From assembly GCA_934718085.1 (NCBI GenBank), contig CAKUZL010000010.1:1-52247 (forward strand): a stretch of 52,247 nucleotides of DNA, written 5' to 3'. Position numbers and translations under genes: made by a program. Source of the DNA: an uncultured Candidatus Melainabacteria bacterium (GTDB lineage: Bacteria; Cyanobacteriota; Vampirovibrionia; Gastranaerophilales; Gastranaerophilaceae). The number at the start of each line of letters is the position of its first letter. The stretch's first letter is position 1. Of the stretch, positions 26,516 through 34,917 are shown one piece after another. The notes beneath the pieces are model-generated. The model had not been told where the DNA came from, searched no databases, and worked only from the letters and a program-made list of their open reading frames with translations.

Positions 26516-27448
26516 TTACTCTCTTTCAAACACTCGCATGACTTCTTTTACCGCCGAGTCATACCCGTTTTTATTATACCAAAAATCTTCGGTTTTTAAA
26601 AAGTTTTTTATCAAATTTCGAGCAAACGACCCGGCTGCGAACCCGTCGATGTCTACACCCGAAAGTTCCGCAAACTCAAGGGTTTTGGCGTTGCATCCGC
26701 CCGAAACGATTATTTTCGCGCCGGTGTCTTTCAAAATTTGTGCAAACGCAAGCGACTGAAGGTTTGACGCGTAATCGTTTTTACCCCCGCTCATCGGAAT
26801 GCCGTCCGCCTGAACGTAGAGTTGTTGCGGGAAAACCGCGTCGGTAGCGGCTTTTACGACGTCGAGACTCTCTTTGTCCGATACAATCCCGCGCGTCAGA
26901 CAAATTCCGACGGTTATTTCGGGAAAAAGTTTTTTGATTTTTCTCGCCGTGTCAACGATTTCGGAAGTTTTTGCCCCGTTTACGTGAAGTTCGACGGCAT
27001 CGATTTTAAAAGTTTTTGTTAAGTTTTTTAAAGTTTTGCAAACGTCGGTTCGGGGTTTTGAGTAGGAGATTGCGTCACAGAAGGCGCATTTTCGGCAGCC
27101 TATGCATTTTTCGGCGATGATTTCGAAGTTTTCGGAAATTGCGTCGTTTGTGCAGACGGATTTGCAACGTCCGCATTTTTGGCATTTTTGCGCGTCAATG
27201 CGGGCTTTCGAGCCGTGAACGTCGTCCGCGAGCGAAAAACTTACGCAACATTTTACGTCGGAGCGGGAAATGCCCGATTTTTCAATGCCTTCGCCGAACG
27301 CCGTAAGTGCGGCGGGGTCGGGAGAAACGTCGAAAACGTCCGCGCCCGCCTTTGCGTAAACTGCGCAAAGCCTTTTGATTGCTTCGGTGTCGGTGTTTCC
27401 GAGCCCGAAAATCATTTTGAAAATTTTTTTATCCCGCGAGCTTTGCAT
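26516..27448 (-). CDS. ldpA: LdpA-like Fe-S protein
   Basis: The protein has the layout of cyanobacterial LdpA, a bis-Fe-S protein that reports redox state to the circadian clock. An N-terminal LdpA-type segment IFKMIFGLGN...AGADVFDVSPDPAAL (9-47) precedes two ferredoxin-like cluster motifs. These are Cys89-x2-Cys92-x2-Cys95-x3-Cys99 and Cys115-x2-Cys118-x2-Cys121-x2-Cys124. A C-terminal TIM-barrel-like domain follows (AVELHVNG, VQADGIPMSG, IIVSGGCN). The start is the ATG at 27448, giving 310 residues and a 20-nt overlap with the ankyrin gene; starting at the next Met would cut into the conserved N-terminus. A non-photosynthetic relative would lack most clock partners, so the role here is unclear; redox sensing or electron transfer is likely. 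Confidence 0.82.
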   Translation of the reverse strand: MQSSRDKKIFKMIFGLGNTDTEAIKRLCAVYAKAGADVFDVSPDPAALTAFGEGIEKSGISRSDVKCCVSFSLADDVHGSKARIDAQKCQKCGRCKSVCTNDAISENFEIIAEKCIGCRKCAFCDAISYSKPRTDVCKTLKNLTKTFKIDAVELHVNGAKTSEIVDTARKIKKLFPEITVGICLTRGIVSDKESLDVVKAATDAVFPQQLYVQADGIPMSGGKNDYASNLQSLAFAQILKDTGAKIIVSGGCNAKTLEFAELSGVDIDGFAAGSFARNLIKNFLKTEDFWYNKNGYDSAVKEVMRVFERE

Positions 27449-27971
27449 TGATTTTTTCCATAACCGCAAAGATTTCGGTTAAATCGCCCCTGTAAACGTC
27501 GGTTTTGGGGTCGTAAACAAGCGTGCAGCCGAATTTTTGCAAATCCGACGCTATTTGCGGGCTTACGCCGCCGCCTTTGTCGAAAAGTTCTTTCGCGACG
27601 GTTTTTTGGTCGTCCAAAAGCGCGATGTCGAGTGCGCTGAGTCCGTCATCGGTCTTGAAATTGGGGTTTGCGCCTTTGTTCAGGAGAATTTGCACGACTT
27701 TCGCGTTGTTGCAGAAAACCGCGTAATGCAAGGGGGAAAGCCCGTCCGCGACGAGGACGTTCAGGGTTTTGAGCGAACCTGCGATGTAGCTTACGTTTTC
27801 GAGGTTCGACGCGTCAATCGAGTTCAAAAGCGAATCGTAGGAAACCGCGGGCAATTTTTTGACGACCGACGGCGTTGCGTGTCCGACCTCGGCGTTTGCT
27901 TCGGCAAAACCCGCTTCGACATTGAATATTGCCGCAAATAACAATAAACATGCAAGTTTTTTCATTTTCAT
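27429..27971 (-). CDS. Secreted ankyrin-repeat protein, 180 aa
   Basis: A signal peptide (about 1-23, MKMKKLACLLLFAAIFNVEAG) is followed by a mature region with two to three ankyrin repeats. The best is DGLSPLHYAVFCNNAKVV with LLNKGANPN, followed by DGLSALDIALLDDQKTVAKE and LFDKGG. Ankyrin repeats mediate protein-protein contacts. The location should be periplasmic. The start at 27971 fits AGGGG at 7-nt spacing. It opens the minus-strand operon with ldpA-like, tilS and hpt, and its end overlaps the ldpA-like gene by 20 nt. No enzymatic motif is visible. Confidence 0.85.
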   Translation of the reverse strand: MKMKKLACLLLFAAIFNVEAGFAEANAEVGHATPSVVKKLPAVSYDSLLNSIDASNLENVSYIAGSLKTLNVLVADGLSPLHYAVFCNNAKVVQILLNKGANPNFKTDDGLSALDIALLDDQKTVAKELFDKGGGVSPQIASDLQKFGCTLVYDPKTDVYRGDLTEIFAVMEKINAKLAG

Positions 27972-28075
27972 CACTTATCCCCTGTGCAAATAAAGTATAT
28001 TTAATTTTAAAAAATTTGTAAAGTAATTTTTTTAGTTCGTGATAAAATGTTTTCAGAAGGAGCATGATAACAAAG

Positions 28076-29350
28076 ATGGAAATTATGGAAAAGTGCGATA
28101 TTAAGGATATGTCGCTTGCCGAACAGGGAAAAAAGAATATTGAGTGGGCGTTGAGAGACATGCCCGTTTTGGCGCAGATAAGAGAAAGATTTTCGAAGGA
28201 ACGACCTTTTGAAGGGTTGAGATTTGCAAGTTGCGTTCACGTAACGAAAGAGACCGCAAATCTTGTCATAACGCTGCAAGCAGGTGGTGCACAAGGAGTT
28301 TTGGCGGCTTCGAACCCGCTTTCGACTCAGGACGACGTCGCGGCGGCACTTGTAAAATACTGGAATATTCCGGTTTACGGTTACGCGGGCGAAAGCAAAG
28401 AGACTTATATTTCGCATGTTCAGACGATTTTGGACACGAAACCGAATTTCATAATCGATGACGGCTGTGATATGGTCGCAACGGTTCACACCTCGAGAAG
28501 AGAGTTGTTGCCCGAAATTATCGGTTCGTGCGAAGAAACCACGACGGGGATTATAAGACTTCACGCGATGGAAAACGACGGTACGCTTGAATTCCCGGCA
28601 CTCGCGGTGAACGATTCGATGACGAAATATATGTTCGATAACCGTTACGGCACGGGGCAAAGCGTTTTGGACGGAATTTTCAGAGCGGCGAATATTTTGC
28701 TTGCGGGAAAAACGTTTGTAATGTGCGGATACGGCTGGTGCGGAAAAGGCGTCGCGATGCGCGCGCGAGCGATGGGCGCAAACGTTATCGTCACCGAGGT
28801 CAACCCCCTGAAGGCTCTCGAAGCCGTTATGGAAGGCTATACGGTTATGCCGCTTGAACAGGCGGCTCCTCTCGGAGATATTTTTATCTCTATAACGGGC
28901 GACATCAATGTCATCGACACTCACCACATGCTGAATATGAAGGACGGCGCAATCGTCGGTAACGCGGGGCATTTCGACGTCGAAATCAACCTCCGCGGAC
29001 TCGAAAAAGACGTCGCTCAAATCGTTCCGATAAGACCGAACTTCGACAGATACGTCCTCAAGAACGGAAAGTCGCTTCACGTAATCGCTCAGGGCAGATT
29101 GGTCAATCTCGTTGCTGCGGAAGGTCATCCCGGCTCGGTAATGGATATGAGCTTTGCAAATCAGGCTTTGGGTGCGGAATTTATCGTCAAAAACCGCAAA
29201 AACCTCGAAAACAAAGTCTATACGCTGCCGACTTCGACCGACGAACAAATCGCGGCGTTGAAATTGAAAGCGATGGGCATTTCGATTGACTCGCTGACCG
29301 ACCAACAATACGAGTATTTGCACTCGTGGTCGACGGGAACGGCTTCGTAA
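28076..29350 (+). CDS. ahcY: Adenosylhomocysteinase (S-adenosylhomocysteine hydrolase)
   Basis: AhcY splits S-adenosylhomocysteine to adenosine and homocysteine, keeping methyltransferases active. This is the shorter bacterial/archaeal form of about 425 residues. Seen: SLAEQGKKNIEWALRDMP at the start, SCVHVTKETANLV, NDSMTKYMFDNRYGTGQS (catalytic Lys/Asp region), the NAD-binding GYGWCGKGVAMRARAMGA, GNAGHFDVE and HPGSVMDMSFANQ. AAGGAG ends only 1 nt before the ATG at 28064 and 13 nt before the ATG at 28076, so the exact start is uncertain. The gene is divergent from the ankyrin-ldpA operon and has its own terminator. Confidence 0.97.
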   Translation: MEIMEKCDIKDMSLAEQGKKNIEWALRDMPVLAQIRERFSKERPFEGLRFASCVHVTKETANLVITLQAGGAQGVLAASNPLSTQDDVAAALVKYWNIPVYGYAGESKETYISHVQTILDTKPNFIIDDGCDMVATVHTSRRELLPEIIGSCEETTTGIIRLHAMENDGTLEFPALAVNDSMTKYMFDNRYGTGQSVLDGIFRAANILLAGKTFVMCGYGWCGKGVAMRARAMGANVIVTEVNPLKALEAVMEGYTVMPLEQAAPLGDIFISITGDINVIDTHHMLNMKDGAIVGNAGHFDVEINLRGLEKDVAQIVPIRPNFDRYVLKNGKSLHVIAQGRLVNLVAAEGHPGSVMDMSFANQALGAEFIVKNRKNLENKVYTLPTSTDEQIAALKLKAMGISIDSLTDQQYEYLHSWSTGTAS

Positions 29351-29369
29351 ACCGAAAATATCATAAAAA

Positions 29370-29396
29370 CAAAAAGCTCCTTTCGGGGGGCTTTTT
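29370..29396 (+). terminator. Terminator of ahcY
   Basis: AAAAAGCTCC-TTTC-GGGGGGCTTTTT forms a hairpin with a T-run, 20 nt after the ahcY stop. The following 300 nt (29397-29694) hold no gene I can support, only a small GAGGG/CCCTC hairpin near 29613. Confidence 0.85.
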
Positions 29397-29694
29397 GTGC
29401 TTTAACCCTCATCCGCCGCGGAAGGTATCGCGCGAACGGTTTTGAGAAAGTCGCATGAATGCGCGGTTTGCACGGGGTTGAGGTAAGGCGGTCGGACAAA
29501 CGTTCAAAACAAAGTAAAATTCGCCTTACTAACGTCACCCGCGCGGTTTAGAAGGTTTTTTGGTGAATTTTTCGACAGTTGCAAAGGCAAGACCGTGCGA
29601 ACGGTGTCCGACGAGGGTTTTTCCCTCAACGGCGTATGCGGCATTTTAAGTATTTTTCCCGTTTTTCGGCATTTTTGTTCGGTGTCGAAAATTT

Positions 29695-30276
29695 TTATTT
29701 TTGCAGTCCGAATTTTTCGACGATTTTTCGGGTCATCGGCATAAGTGCGCCCGCTCGGTGCGAAATTTTATTTTTGATTGCATCTTCAAGTTCCGCGACG
29801 GTTTTGCCGTATTCGGGCAGGTAAAAAATCGGGTCGTAGCCGAAACCCTCGTTCCCCGCGGGTTTGAAGGCTATTTCGCCCTTAAAATGACCTTCCGTTT
29901 GAAAAACGACCTCGCCCGAGGGCGCGACGAGCGTCATAAAGCAGACAAACTCGGCACTTCGGTCGGTTTTGCCTTCGAGTTCCTTCAAAACTCTTTCTAT
30001 TCGTTCTTTCGGGGTCGGGGCGTATCTCGCCGAAAACAGCCCGGGTGCACCGTTCAACGCCTTTATGCAAAGTCCCGTGTCGTCCGCAAGCGCATAATTC
30101 CCCGAAATTCTTGCCGCCGCTTTTGCTTTTATCGTTGCGTTTTCGGCAAAAGTCGCTCCGTTTTCGTCAGGGTCGAAATCTCCCTTCACGACCTCGAATT
30201 TTATTTCGTCGAAAGGGTTTATCGCCCGTATTTCCTCGAGTTTATGCGGGTTTCCCGTTGCTGCCGTTATTATCAT
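29695..30276 (-). CDS. rdgB: Non-canonical purine NTP pyrophosphatase (RdgB/HAM1)
   Basis: RdgB hydrolyses dITP, XTP and similar damaged nucleotides to monophosphates so they are not built into DNA. The start is the ATG at 30276 (MIITAATGNPHKLEEI), which overlaps the uppS stop by the ATGA arrangement; a longer reading would run back into uppS. Motifs: ATGNPHKLEEI, GATFAENATIKAKAAA, ALADDTGLCIKALNGAPGLF with SARYAP, GEIAFKPAGNEGFGYDPIF, and the C-terminal ISHRAGAL. The 193-aa length is typical. It is coupled to uppS. Confidence 0.96.
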   Translation of the reverse strand: MIITAATGNPHKLEEIRAINPFDEIKFEVVKGDFDPDENGATFAENATIKAKAAARISGNYALADDTGLCIKALNGAPGLFSARYAPTPKERIERVLKELEGKTDRSAEFVCFMTLVAPSGEVVFQTEGHFKGEIAFKPAGNEGFGYDPIFYLPEYGKTVAELEDAIKNKISHRAGALMPMTRKIVEKFGLQK

Positions 30277-31007
30277 TTTCCGAACCTTCTTTGTCTCGAC
30301 GCGAAGTTCTCTATCGCTTCCGCAAGCGGTTCTCTGCCGAATTCGGGCCAAAGCCTTTCCGTAACGTAAATTTCGCTGTACGCGTTTTGCCACAGCAAAT
30401 AATTGCTTATCCGCATTTCTCCGCTCGTTCGAATTACCAAATCGGGGTCGGGCATGCCGCGGGTGTACAAATATTCGCCGAAGACGTCTTCGCTGATGTC
30501 GGAAACGTCGAGTTTCCCGTCTTTTACGTCCTCTGCGATTTTTCTGACCGCGTCGAGAATTTCCGTTCTCGAACCGTAATTAAACGCGATTTGAAACCGT
30601 ACTCCTTCGTTTTTTGCGGTTTTTTCTTCGGATTTTTTGACAATTTCGCGCAATTTCGGCGCAAGTTCGTCAATTCGCCCGAGAAACTTTATCCTCGCGT
30701 TATTGCCGCTGAGCTCGTCAAGTTCGCTTTCCAGGGTCTTTCCGAGTAAATTCATCAAAAAATTGACCTCTTCCGGCGGACGTTTTTTGTTTTCGGTCGA
30801 AAACGCGTAAACGGTAAGGTATTTGACCCCGAATTCGTCACACGCCCGCAGTGTCTCTTTGAGCGCGCCGACGCCCTTCGTATGCCCCATTGCCGAAGGC
30901 AGTCCGCGATTTTTTGCCCATCTGCGGTTCCCGTCCATAATTATCGCTATATGCTTTAATTTCGTGCTTTTTACAAGCTCCCGAATATTTTGCGTCATCG
31001 TTTCCAT
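30273..31007 (-). CDS. uppS: Isoprenyl transferase (undecaprenyl diphosphate synthase)
   Basis: UppS condenses isopentenyl diphosphates onto farnesyl diphosphate in cis to form the C55 lipid carrier for peptidoglycan and other envelope sugars. Motifs: HIAIIMDGNRRWAKNRGL (Asp of the pyrophosphate site), GHTKGV, YLTVYAFSTENKKRP, FNYGSRTEI and DPDLVIRTSGEMRISNYLLW. AGAGGAA precedes the ATG at 31007. The expected cdsA neighbour is absent; rdgB follows with a 4-nt overlap. Confidence 0.97.
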   Translation of the reverse strand: METMTQNIRELVKSTKLKHIAIIMDGNRRWAKNRGLPSAMGHTKGVGALKETLRACDEFGVKYLTVYAFSTENKKRPPEEVNFLMNLLGKTLESELDELSGNNARIKFLGRIDELAPKLREIVKKSEEKTAKNEGVRFQIAFNYGSRTEILDAVRKIAEDVKDGKLDVSDISEDVFGEYLYTRGMPDPDLVIRTSGEMRISNYLLWQNAYSEIYVTERLWPEFGREPLAEAIENFASRQRRFGK

Positions 31008-31127
31008 ACTTTTTTCCTCTTATCCTAAATTTTATTACAAAAAATTACAAACGAAAAATTTTTTTTGAAACCCTTTAAAATCGGTTTTGCACCGACCTTT
31101 TAACCGCTCGGGCAACCTTCGGAATTA

Positions 31128-31156
31128 TTGACTTTTCCCCTGCTTAATGTGAAAAT
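31128..31156 (+). promoter_or_regulatory. Possible promoter of the Skp-like gene
   Basis: TTGACT (31128-31133) is 17 nt from GAAAAT (31151-31156), with AAAGGAG shortly downstream at about 31164. Confidence 0.4.
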
Positions 31157-31177
31157 GTCTTTCAAAGGAGAGTTATC

Positions 31178-31606
31178 ATGAAAAAACTTTTTGCAATAGT
31201 TGCTTTATTATGCATTACCGCCGTCCCCGGCTTCTCCGCGGAAAAATACGGCGTTGTGAATATCGAAGCCGTAATGGCTGCAAACCCCGAAGCTAAGGCT
31301 GCCAACGATTGGCTTCGCACCGAAGAACTTAAAATTCAAAAATTTGTCATCGACGCAAGAAAAGATATCGACAAAACGGCAGATTCCGCCAAACAAGCCA
31401 AAGAAGACAAATACAACAAACAACTTCAACAAATGGCGCAATCCCTGAAAACTCAGGAAGCTCAAAAGGCTCAAAAACTTTACAACGACTTTAATATCGC
31501 CGTTCAAAAAGTCGCTCGCCAACAAGGCTATACGCTCATCGTTCCGGCGGCATTGTTCGGAGCGCAGGACATAACTCAGGAAGTTATCAAAGCGATGAAA
31601 AAATAG
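31178..31606 (+). CDS. Periplasmic chaperone of the Skp/OmpH family, 142 aa
   Basis: Skp-like trimers hold unfolded outer-membrane proteins in the periplasm. A signal peptide (about 1-20, ending GFSA) precedes KYGVVNIEAVMAANPEA, typical of the family N-terminus. A long Lys/Gln/Glu-rich helical hairpin (about 45-110, SLKTQEAQKAQKLYNDF) and the closing strand GYTLIVPAALFGAQDIT follow. Normal length. AAAGGAG gives a secure start. bamA and lpxD, common neighbours, are not present. Its occurrence argues for a two-membrane cell envelope. Confidence 0.88.
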   Translation: MKKLFAIVALLCITAVPGFSAEKYGVVNIEAVMAANPEAKAANDWLRTEELKIQKFVIDARKDIDKTADSAKQAKEDKYNKQLQQMAQSLKTQEAQKAQKLYNDFNIAVQKVARQQGYTLIVPAALFGAQDITQEVIKAMKK

Positions 31607-31658
31607 CGACTTTGCGCCGATAGTTCCGATTGCGCCGAAGTCTGCGAGAACGATTTTT

Positions 31659-31686
31659 AAAAAGGAGCCTCCCGTGGCTCTTTTTT
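31659..31686 (+). terminator. Terminator of the Skp-like gene
   Basis: AAAAGGAGCC-TCCCGT-GGCTCTTTTTT forms a stem with a T-run. The gap to 31919 holds no recognisable gene. Confidence 0.88.
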
Positions 31687-31919
31687 GTGCGAAATTTTAC
31701 CCTTGTCCGAGTCCCCGGCGATGTTTTGTCGTCTTTGGAATCGCAGCTCCCGCGGGGACGGGGTTCCCCGGTACGCGGCGGCGTTTTGAACGGGGAGATG
31801 GTTCTTGAATCAGTGAGGGGGTTCGTTTTTAGCACGGGCGCGAGGGGGGTGAAGGTTCGGCGTGCGCAAGTCGGATAAAATCTGCGGTGTTTCGCAAAAA
31901 TCGAGCCCGTAAAGTCGGA

Positions 31920-32738
31920 TTACTCTATCGGTTCTCCGAAAAATAACAAACCTATGACGTAAAGAGATAAAATTTCCGCGAGAACGAAAAACACCAATTC
32001 CGCTCTTATTGCAATAATGCTTATGAAACGGTAAAATTGAGCCGTTCTCAACATTATTTTTTTATTTTTTGGGGTAATACCGACAAAAAACGAAAAAATT
32101 CCTGTCGGAACGGAAATAATACAACATGTTGCGGTGGCAAGAAGCCAGTATATCGGAATCATACATATAAGAAAATCTGTTCCTGTGATCAAATGTGCTA
32201 TGCACAAAACCAAAGAGTATTTAAACGAAAGATACAACGGAGAAAATGTTATATTCGAGACGACTCTGTCGAATCCTGCCAATTTTTTTCGCTTACGTTT
32301 GCGAGGTTTTTTAATTATCCAAAAGCCCAAATATGTAAACGTAATCCCGGATGCCAAATACCAAATAAAAGCTCTGCATTCTCCGGCAAAAATAAAAAAA
32401 TCATAAAAATCATAAATACTTGAAACTCCTTTTTGAGCTTTTTCCGGAAGAGCAAGCCCGCATATAACGTCTATTGCGACGGTGCATATTATGGTCAGCA
32501 GAAAAAATTTTTTATCCGTTAAAAATTTATCAAAAAATGCTATGATATGTCGTAAAATTTTTCGATTGTATAATAACTCGAAAACTTTGATTTTTGCAAA
32601 AAACAAAACGGCGCAAAACATAAAAGGATACGATGTTTCGAGTGAACAACGTCTTGTTATGAATATTGCGCTCGAAGCAAACAGCAAATTCACCGCCGAA
32701 AAAAATCCGAGCTCTATAATTTTCGATAACAATTTCAT
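31920..32738 (-). CDS. Array membrane protein 7 (most distal, most divergent), 272 aa
   Basis: This is a multi-pass membrane protein with six to seven hydrophobic segments. It keeps the family hallmarks: VFELLYNRKILRHI, FFDKFLTDKKFFLL, FTYLGFWIIKK and AGFDRVVSN. It differs from the others over most of its length and has no toxin-tail remnant before it. Its own AGGAC ribosome-binding site lies before the ATG. It is the last gene of the array. I infer an old duplicate; the possible role is immunity, as for the other copies. Confidence 0.75.
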   Translation of the reverse strand: MKLLSKIIELGFFSAVNLLFASSAIFITRRCSLETSYPFMFCAVLFFAKIKVFELLYNRKILRHIIAFFDKFLTDKKFFLLTIICTVAIDVICGLALPEKAQKGVSSIYDFYDFFIFAGECRAFIWYLASGITFTYLGFWIIKKPRKRKRKKLAGFDRVVSNITFSPLYLSFKYSLVLCIAHLITGTDFLICMIPIYWLLATATCCIISVPTGIFSFFVGITPKNKKIMLRTAQFYRFISIIAIRAELVFFVLAEILSLYVIGLLFFGEPIE

Positions 32739-32870
32739 ACTTTTGTCCTTACTTCCGACTTTGTTAAATAATAATACAAAATTTTCGAAGTTGCCAAAAA
32801 AAGTTACACCCTGTTTCGTATGTACATTTTTTGTTTTCGGTGACGAGGCAACACCAAAAAATATCGAACG

Positions 32871-32912
32871 TCAAAACAACGCGAGTTCGATGTATTTGCT
32901 TCTTTTTGTCAT
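32871..32912 (-). pseudogene. Decayed 5' fragment of an array gene
   Basis: Between copies 6 and 7 a 13-codon reading frame begins MTKRSKYIELALF and then stops. It matches the first residues of the family (…RYSELALF). The downstream sequence to 32739 is degenerate. This suggests an eighth copy that has been lost. Confidence 0.55.
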
Positions 32913-32915
32913 TTC

Positions 32916-33767
32916 TTATTCCGGGGCGTCCGTCAAACCGTCAGTGTCCGTTCCGAGTCCGAGCCCGAGCCCGAGTCCGTATAAATATATAATCATTCCG
33001 ACTGCCTGTCCGATTTTGGCGATTGTTAAAATTATTTTCTTTTTTTGTTTTGCCTGAATTTTAGTATAATTTACGATAAAAATCAAGAATCCCATAAAAA
33101 TTTCGAATGCGGAAATAAAACAAAATAAGAAAAAATATATTAAGGTTATAATCCATCCGTTGATTTGCTGCGTAAAGCATTCTAAATTAAAACAAAAATA
33201 TAAAAGGTATGTTAATACTATATAAGTCGAAGGTAAAGACAGCTTTTTTTCCGCAACGGTATTGAGCCCGGATAAATGTTTTTTCGGGAAAAAACGAGTT
33301 TTAAGTTTTTTGTATTTTTGCAACCCCCAAAAAACCAGATATGAGGTTAAAACTCCTGAAAGCAAACAAATAAACCCGATTTTTTTTAATAAGGTGTTTA
33401 AAAATCCGTAGTTCATGCAATTTATAAAATTTGAATGATTAAAGAGATTGTATCTTTGCGGAAAAAATACGGAAACTACGATATCAAGCAAAATTGCAGA
33501 CAAAATAACGATGCCGAAAAATTTTTTGTCCGTTAGAAATGTGTTCAAAAACTTGCGAACGTATTTAAAATTTTTTTGTCTGTAAAGAATTCCGAAAATC
33601 CCTAATTTGACGAAAGAAATCGGTAAAGCAAGAGTAAAAAACGCTTCCGTTCGGTCTGTGCCGGATATAATCGGTACGTCTCCGAAAAAAAACAACCCCG
33701 GTATTGACAAAAAAATGTTCAATATCAAAAATAATGCGAGTTCGCTGTATCTGTGGATTATTGCCAT
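32916..33767 (-). CDS. Array membrane protein 6, 283 aa
   Basis: This copy begins MAIIHRYSELALFLILNIFL like copies 2-5, then diverges (SIPGLFFFGDVPII). It retains GILYRQKNFKYVRKFLNTFL-type and FLTDKKFFGIV segments and about seven hydrophobic helices. The C-terminus is unusual: YLYGLGLGLGLGTDTDG, encoded by four hexanucleotide repeats (32953-32976). AAAGGAC lies upstream and overlaps the end of a toxin-tail remnant. Its function is unknown; it is inferred to be a diverged member of the immunity-like family. Confidence 0.8.
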   Translation of the reverse strand: MAIIHRYSELALFLILNIFLSIPGLFFFGDVPIISGTDRTEAFFTLALPISFVKLGIFGILYRQKNFKYVRKFLNTFLTDKKFFGIVILSAILLDIVVSVFFPQRYNLFNHSNFINCMNYGFLNTLLKKIGFICLLSGVLTSYLVFWGLQKYKKLKTRFFPKKHLSGLNTVAEKKLSLPSTYIVLTYLLYFCFNLECFTQQINGWIITLIYFFLFCFISAFEIFMGFLIFIVNYTKIQAKQKKKIILTIAKIGQAVGMIIYLYGLGLGLGLGTDTDGLTDAPE

Positions 33768-33779
33768 TTTTGAGTCCTT

Positions 33780-33964
33780 TTAAAACGGTACGTTTACGTC
33801 AATTACAAGATAATACGGTTTCAAAATTCCGTTTCGTTGCAACGCTGTTCCCGATAGATTGTTGCACTTGAGTTCCTTTTTCTTTGGAGTCGAGTTTCGT
33901 TGTTCGATTCGGATAATCTGTTGTTATTGAACCGGTAAGTCCTGCGATTGTCAAGTATCGACAC
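33780..33964 (-). pseudogene. Remnant 5 of the 754-aa gene's 3' end, with insertion
   Basis: On the minus strand it starts with GTGTCGATACTTGAC, matching the IENCKTYWFN-coding part of the large gene, and ends with codons for LKPYYLVIDVNVPF and a stop. Unlike the other four remnants (136 bp) it is 185 bp, with about 49 extra bp near the middle. Confidence 0.75.
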
Positions 33965-34766
33965 TTTCTAAGTCTGCCATACAACCGTAAACTCCCATGA
34001 AAAGCAGGAAACAGTTAAGTCCGAACAACGCAACAAAAATTTCGATTTCGTGGAAAATTCTTGTAAATTCCAATATGACAGATTTCTTTATTTTCCCGAT
34101 CATGCTCGAAATAAATACGTCAATTGTTAATTGTATGAAAGTAGACACAAAAAATACCGGAAGAACTGTCTCCGAAAAAACATTATCATCTTTCTTGTAA
34201 AAATGCCAAAGTATTGCTTCGATAATAATAATGCAAAAATGGACGACAAACGGCGAAAAAAGTTTGTATAAAACAAGCTTTTTGAATCCTGTCAAGCGGT
34301 TTTTTGCCCAAAAGTCGTTTTTAAAATTTTTGAACTGTTGAATACACCAAAATCCCAAATAAGAAAATGTTACGCCCGTAATACCTAAAAGTAATATAAA
34401 TATCCAAAAAGGGATATCTTCGGTTGTTTTTAAGAATTTAAAAAGGGGAGCAAAATCCGGGAATATAAGATTTAAAATTACGTCAACGGCAATTGCACCG
34501 GTAACGACAATGAAGAAAAATTTTTTGTCTGTTAAAAATTTGTTCAAAAATTTATGAGTATAATGTAAACTTTTTCGTCGATATAAAAAATCGAAAACGG
34601 TAAACTTGAGATAAATAGTATACGTAAAACTTATTCCGTAAAATAAGCCGAGAACCCAAAATATACTGTCTTCGAGGATGCTTTTAAAAAACAAAAACGG
34701 CAGTGCCAAAAAAATATTCAATATCAAAAACAACGCGAGTTCGCTGTATTTGTGGATTATTGCCAT
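33951..34766 (-). CDS. Array membrane protein 5, 271 aa, apparently mosaic
   Basis: Residues about 20-170 resemble copy 1 closely (LPFLFF, SILEDSIF/SIPEDSIF, LKTTEDIPF, YLGFWCIQQFKNFKNDFW). The segment about 178-210 (EAILWHFYKKDDNVFSETVL) matches copy 3 almost exactly. The C-terminus reads GCMADLESVDT, running six codons past the stop seen in copy 1 and into the following remnant. It has six to seven membrane helices, with AAAGGAC before the ATG. Role inferred as immunity-like. Confidence 0.85.
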   Translation of the reverse strand: MAIIHKYSELALFLILNIFLALPFLFFKSILEDSIFWVLGLFYGISFTYTIYLKFTVFDFLYRRKSLHYTHKFLNKFLTDKKFFFIVVTGAIAVDVILNLIFPDFAPLFKFLKTTEDIPFWIFILLLGITGVTFSYLGFWCIQQFKNFKNDFWAKNRLTGFKKLVLYKLFSPFVVHFCIIIIEAILWHFYKKDDNVFSETVLPVFFVSTFIQLTIDVFISSMIGKIKKSVILEFTRIFHEIEIFVALFGLNCFLLFMGVYGCMADLESVDT

Positions 34767-34777
34767 TTTGAGTCCTT

Positions 34778-34913
34778 TTAAAACGGTACGCTTACGTCAA
34801 TTACAAGATAGTACGGTTTCAAAATTCCGTTTCGTTGCAACTCTGTTCCTAACCTATTCGGATAATTTGCTAACATTGAACCAATAAGTTTTACAATTGT
34901 CAAGCATCGACAC
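34778..34913 (-). pseudogene. Remnant 4 of the 754-aa gene's 3' end
   Basis: 136 bp. The left part encodes SMLDNCKTYWFN (large gene: PAIENCKTYWFN, residues 619-630). The right part, in another frame, encodes NYPNRLGTELQRNG and LKPYYLVIDVSVPF, then stop (large gene: DYLNRIGTELQRNG, LKPYYLIIDLKVPY). About 80 codons (631-710) are missing between them. Confidence 0.85.
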
Positions 34914-34917
34914 TTTT

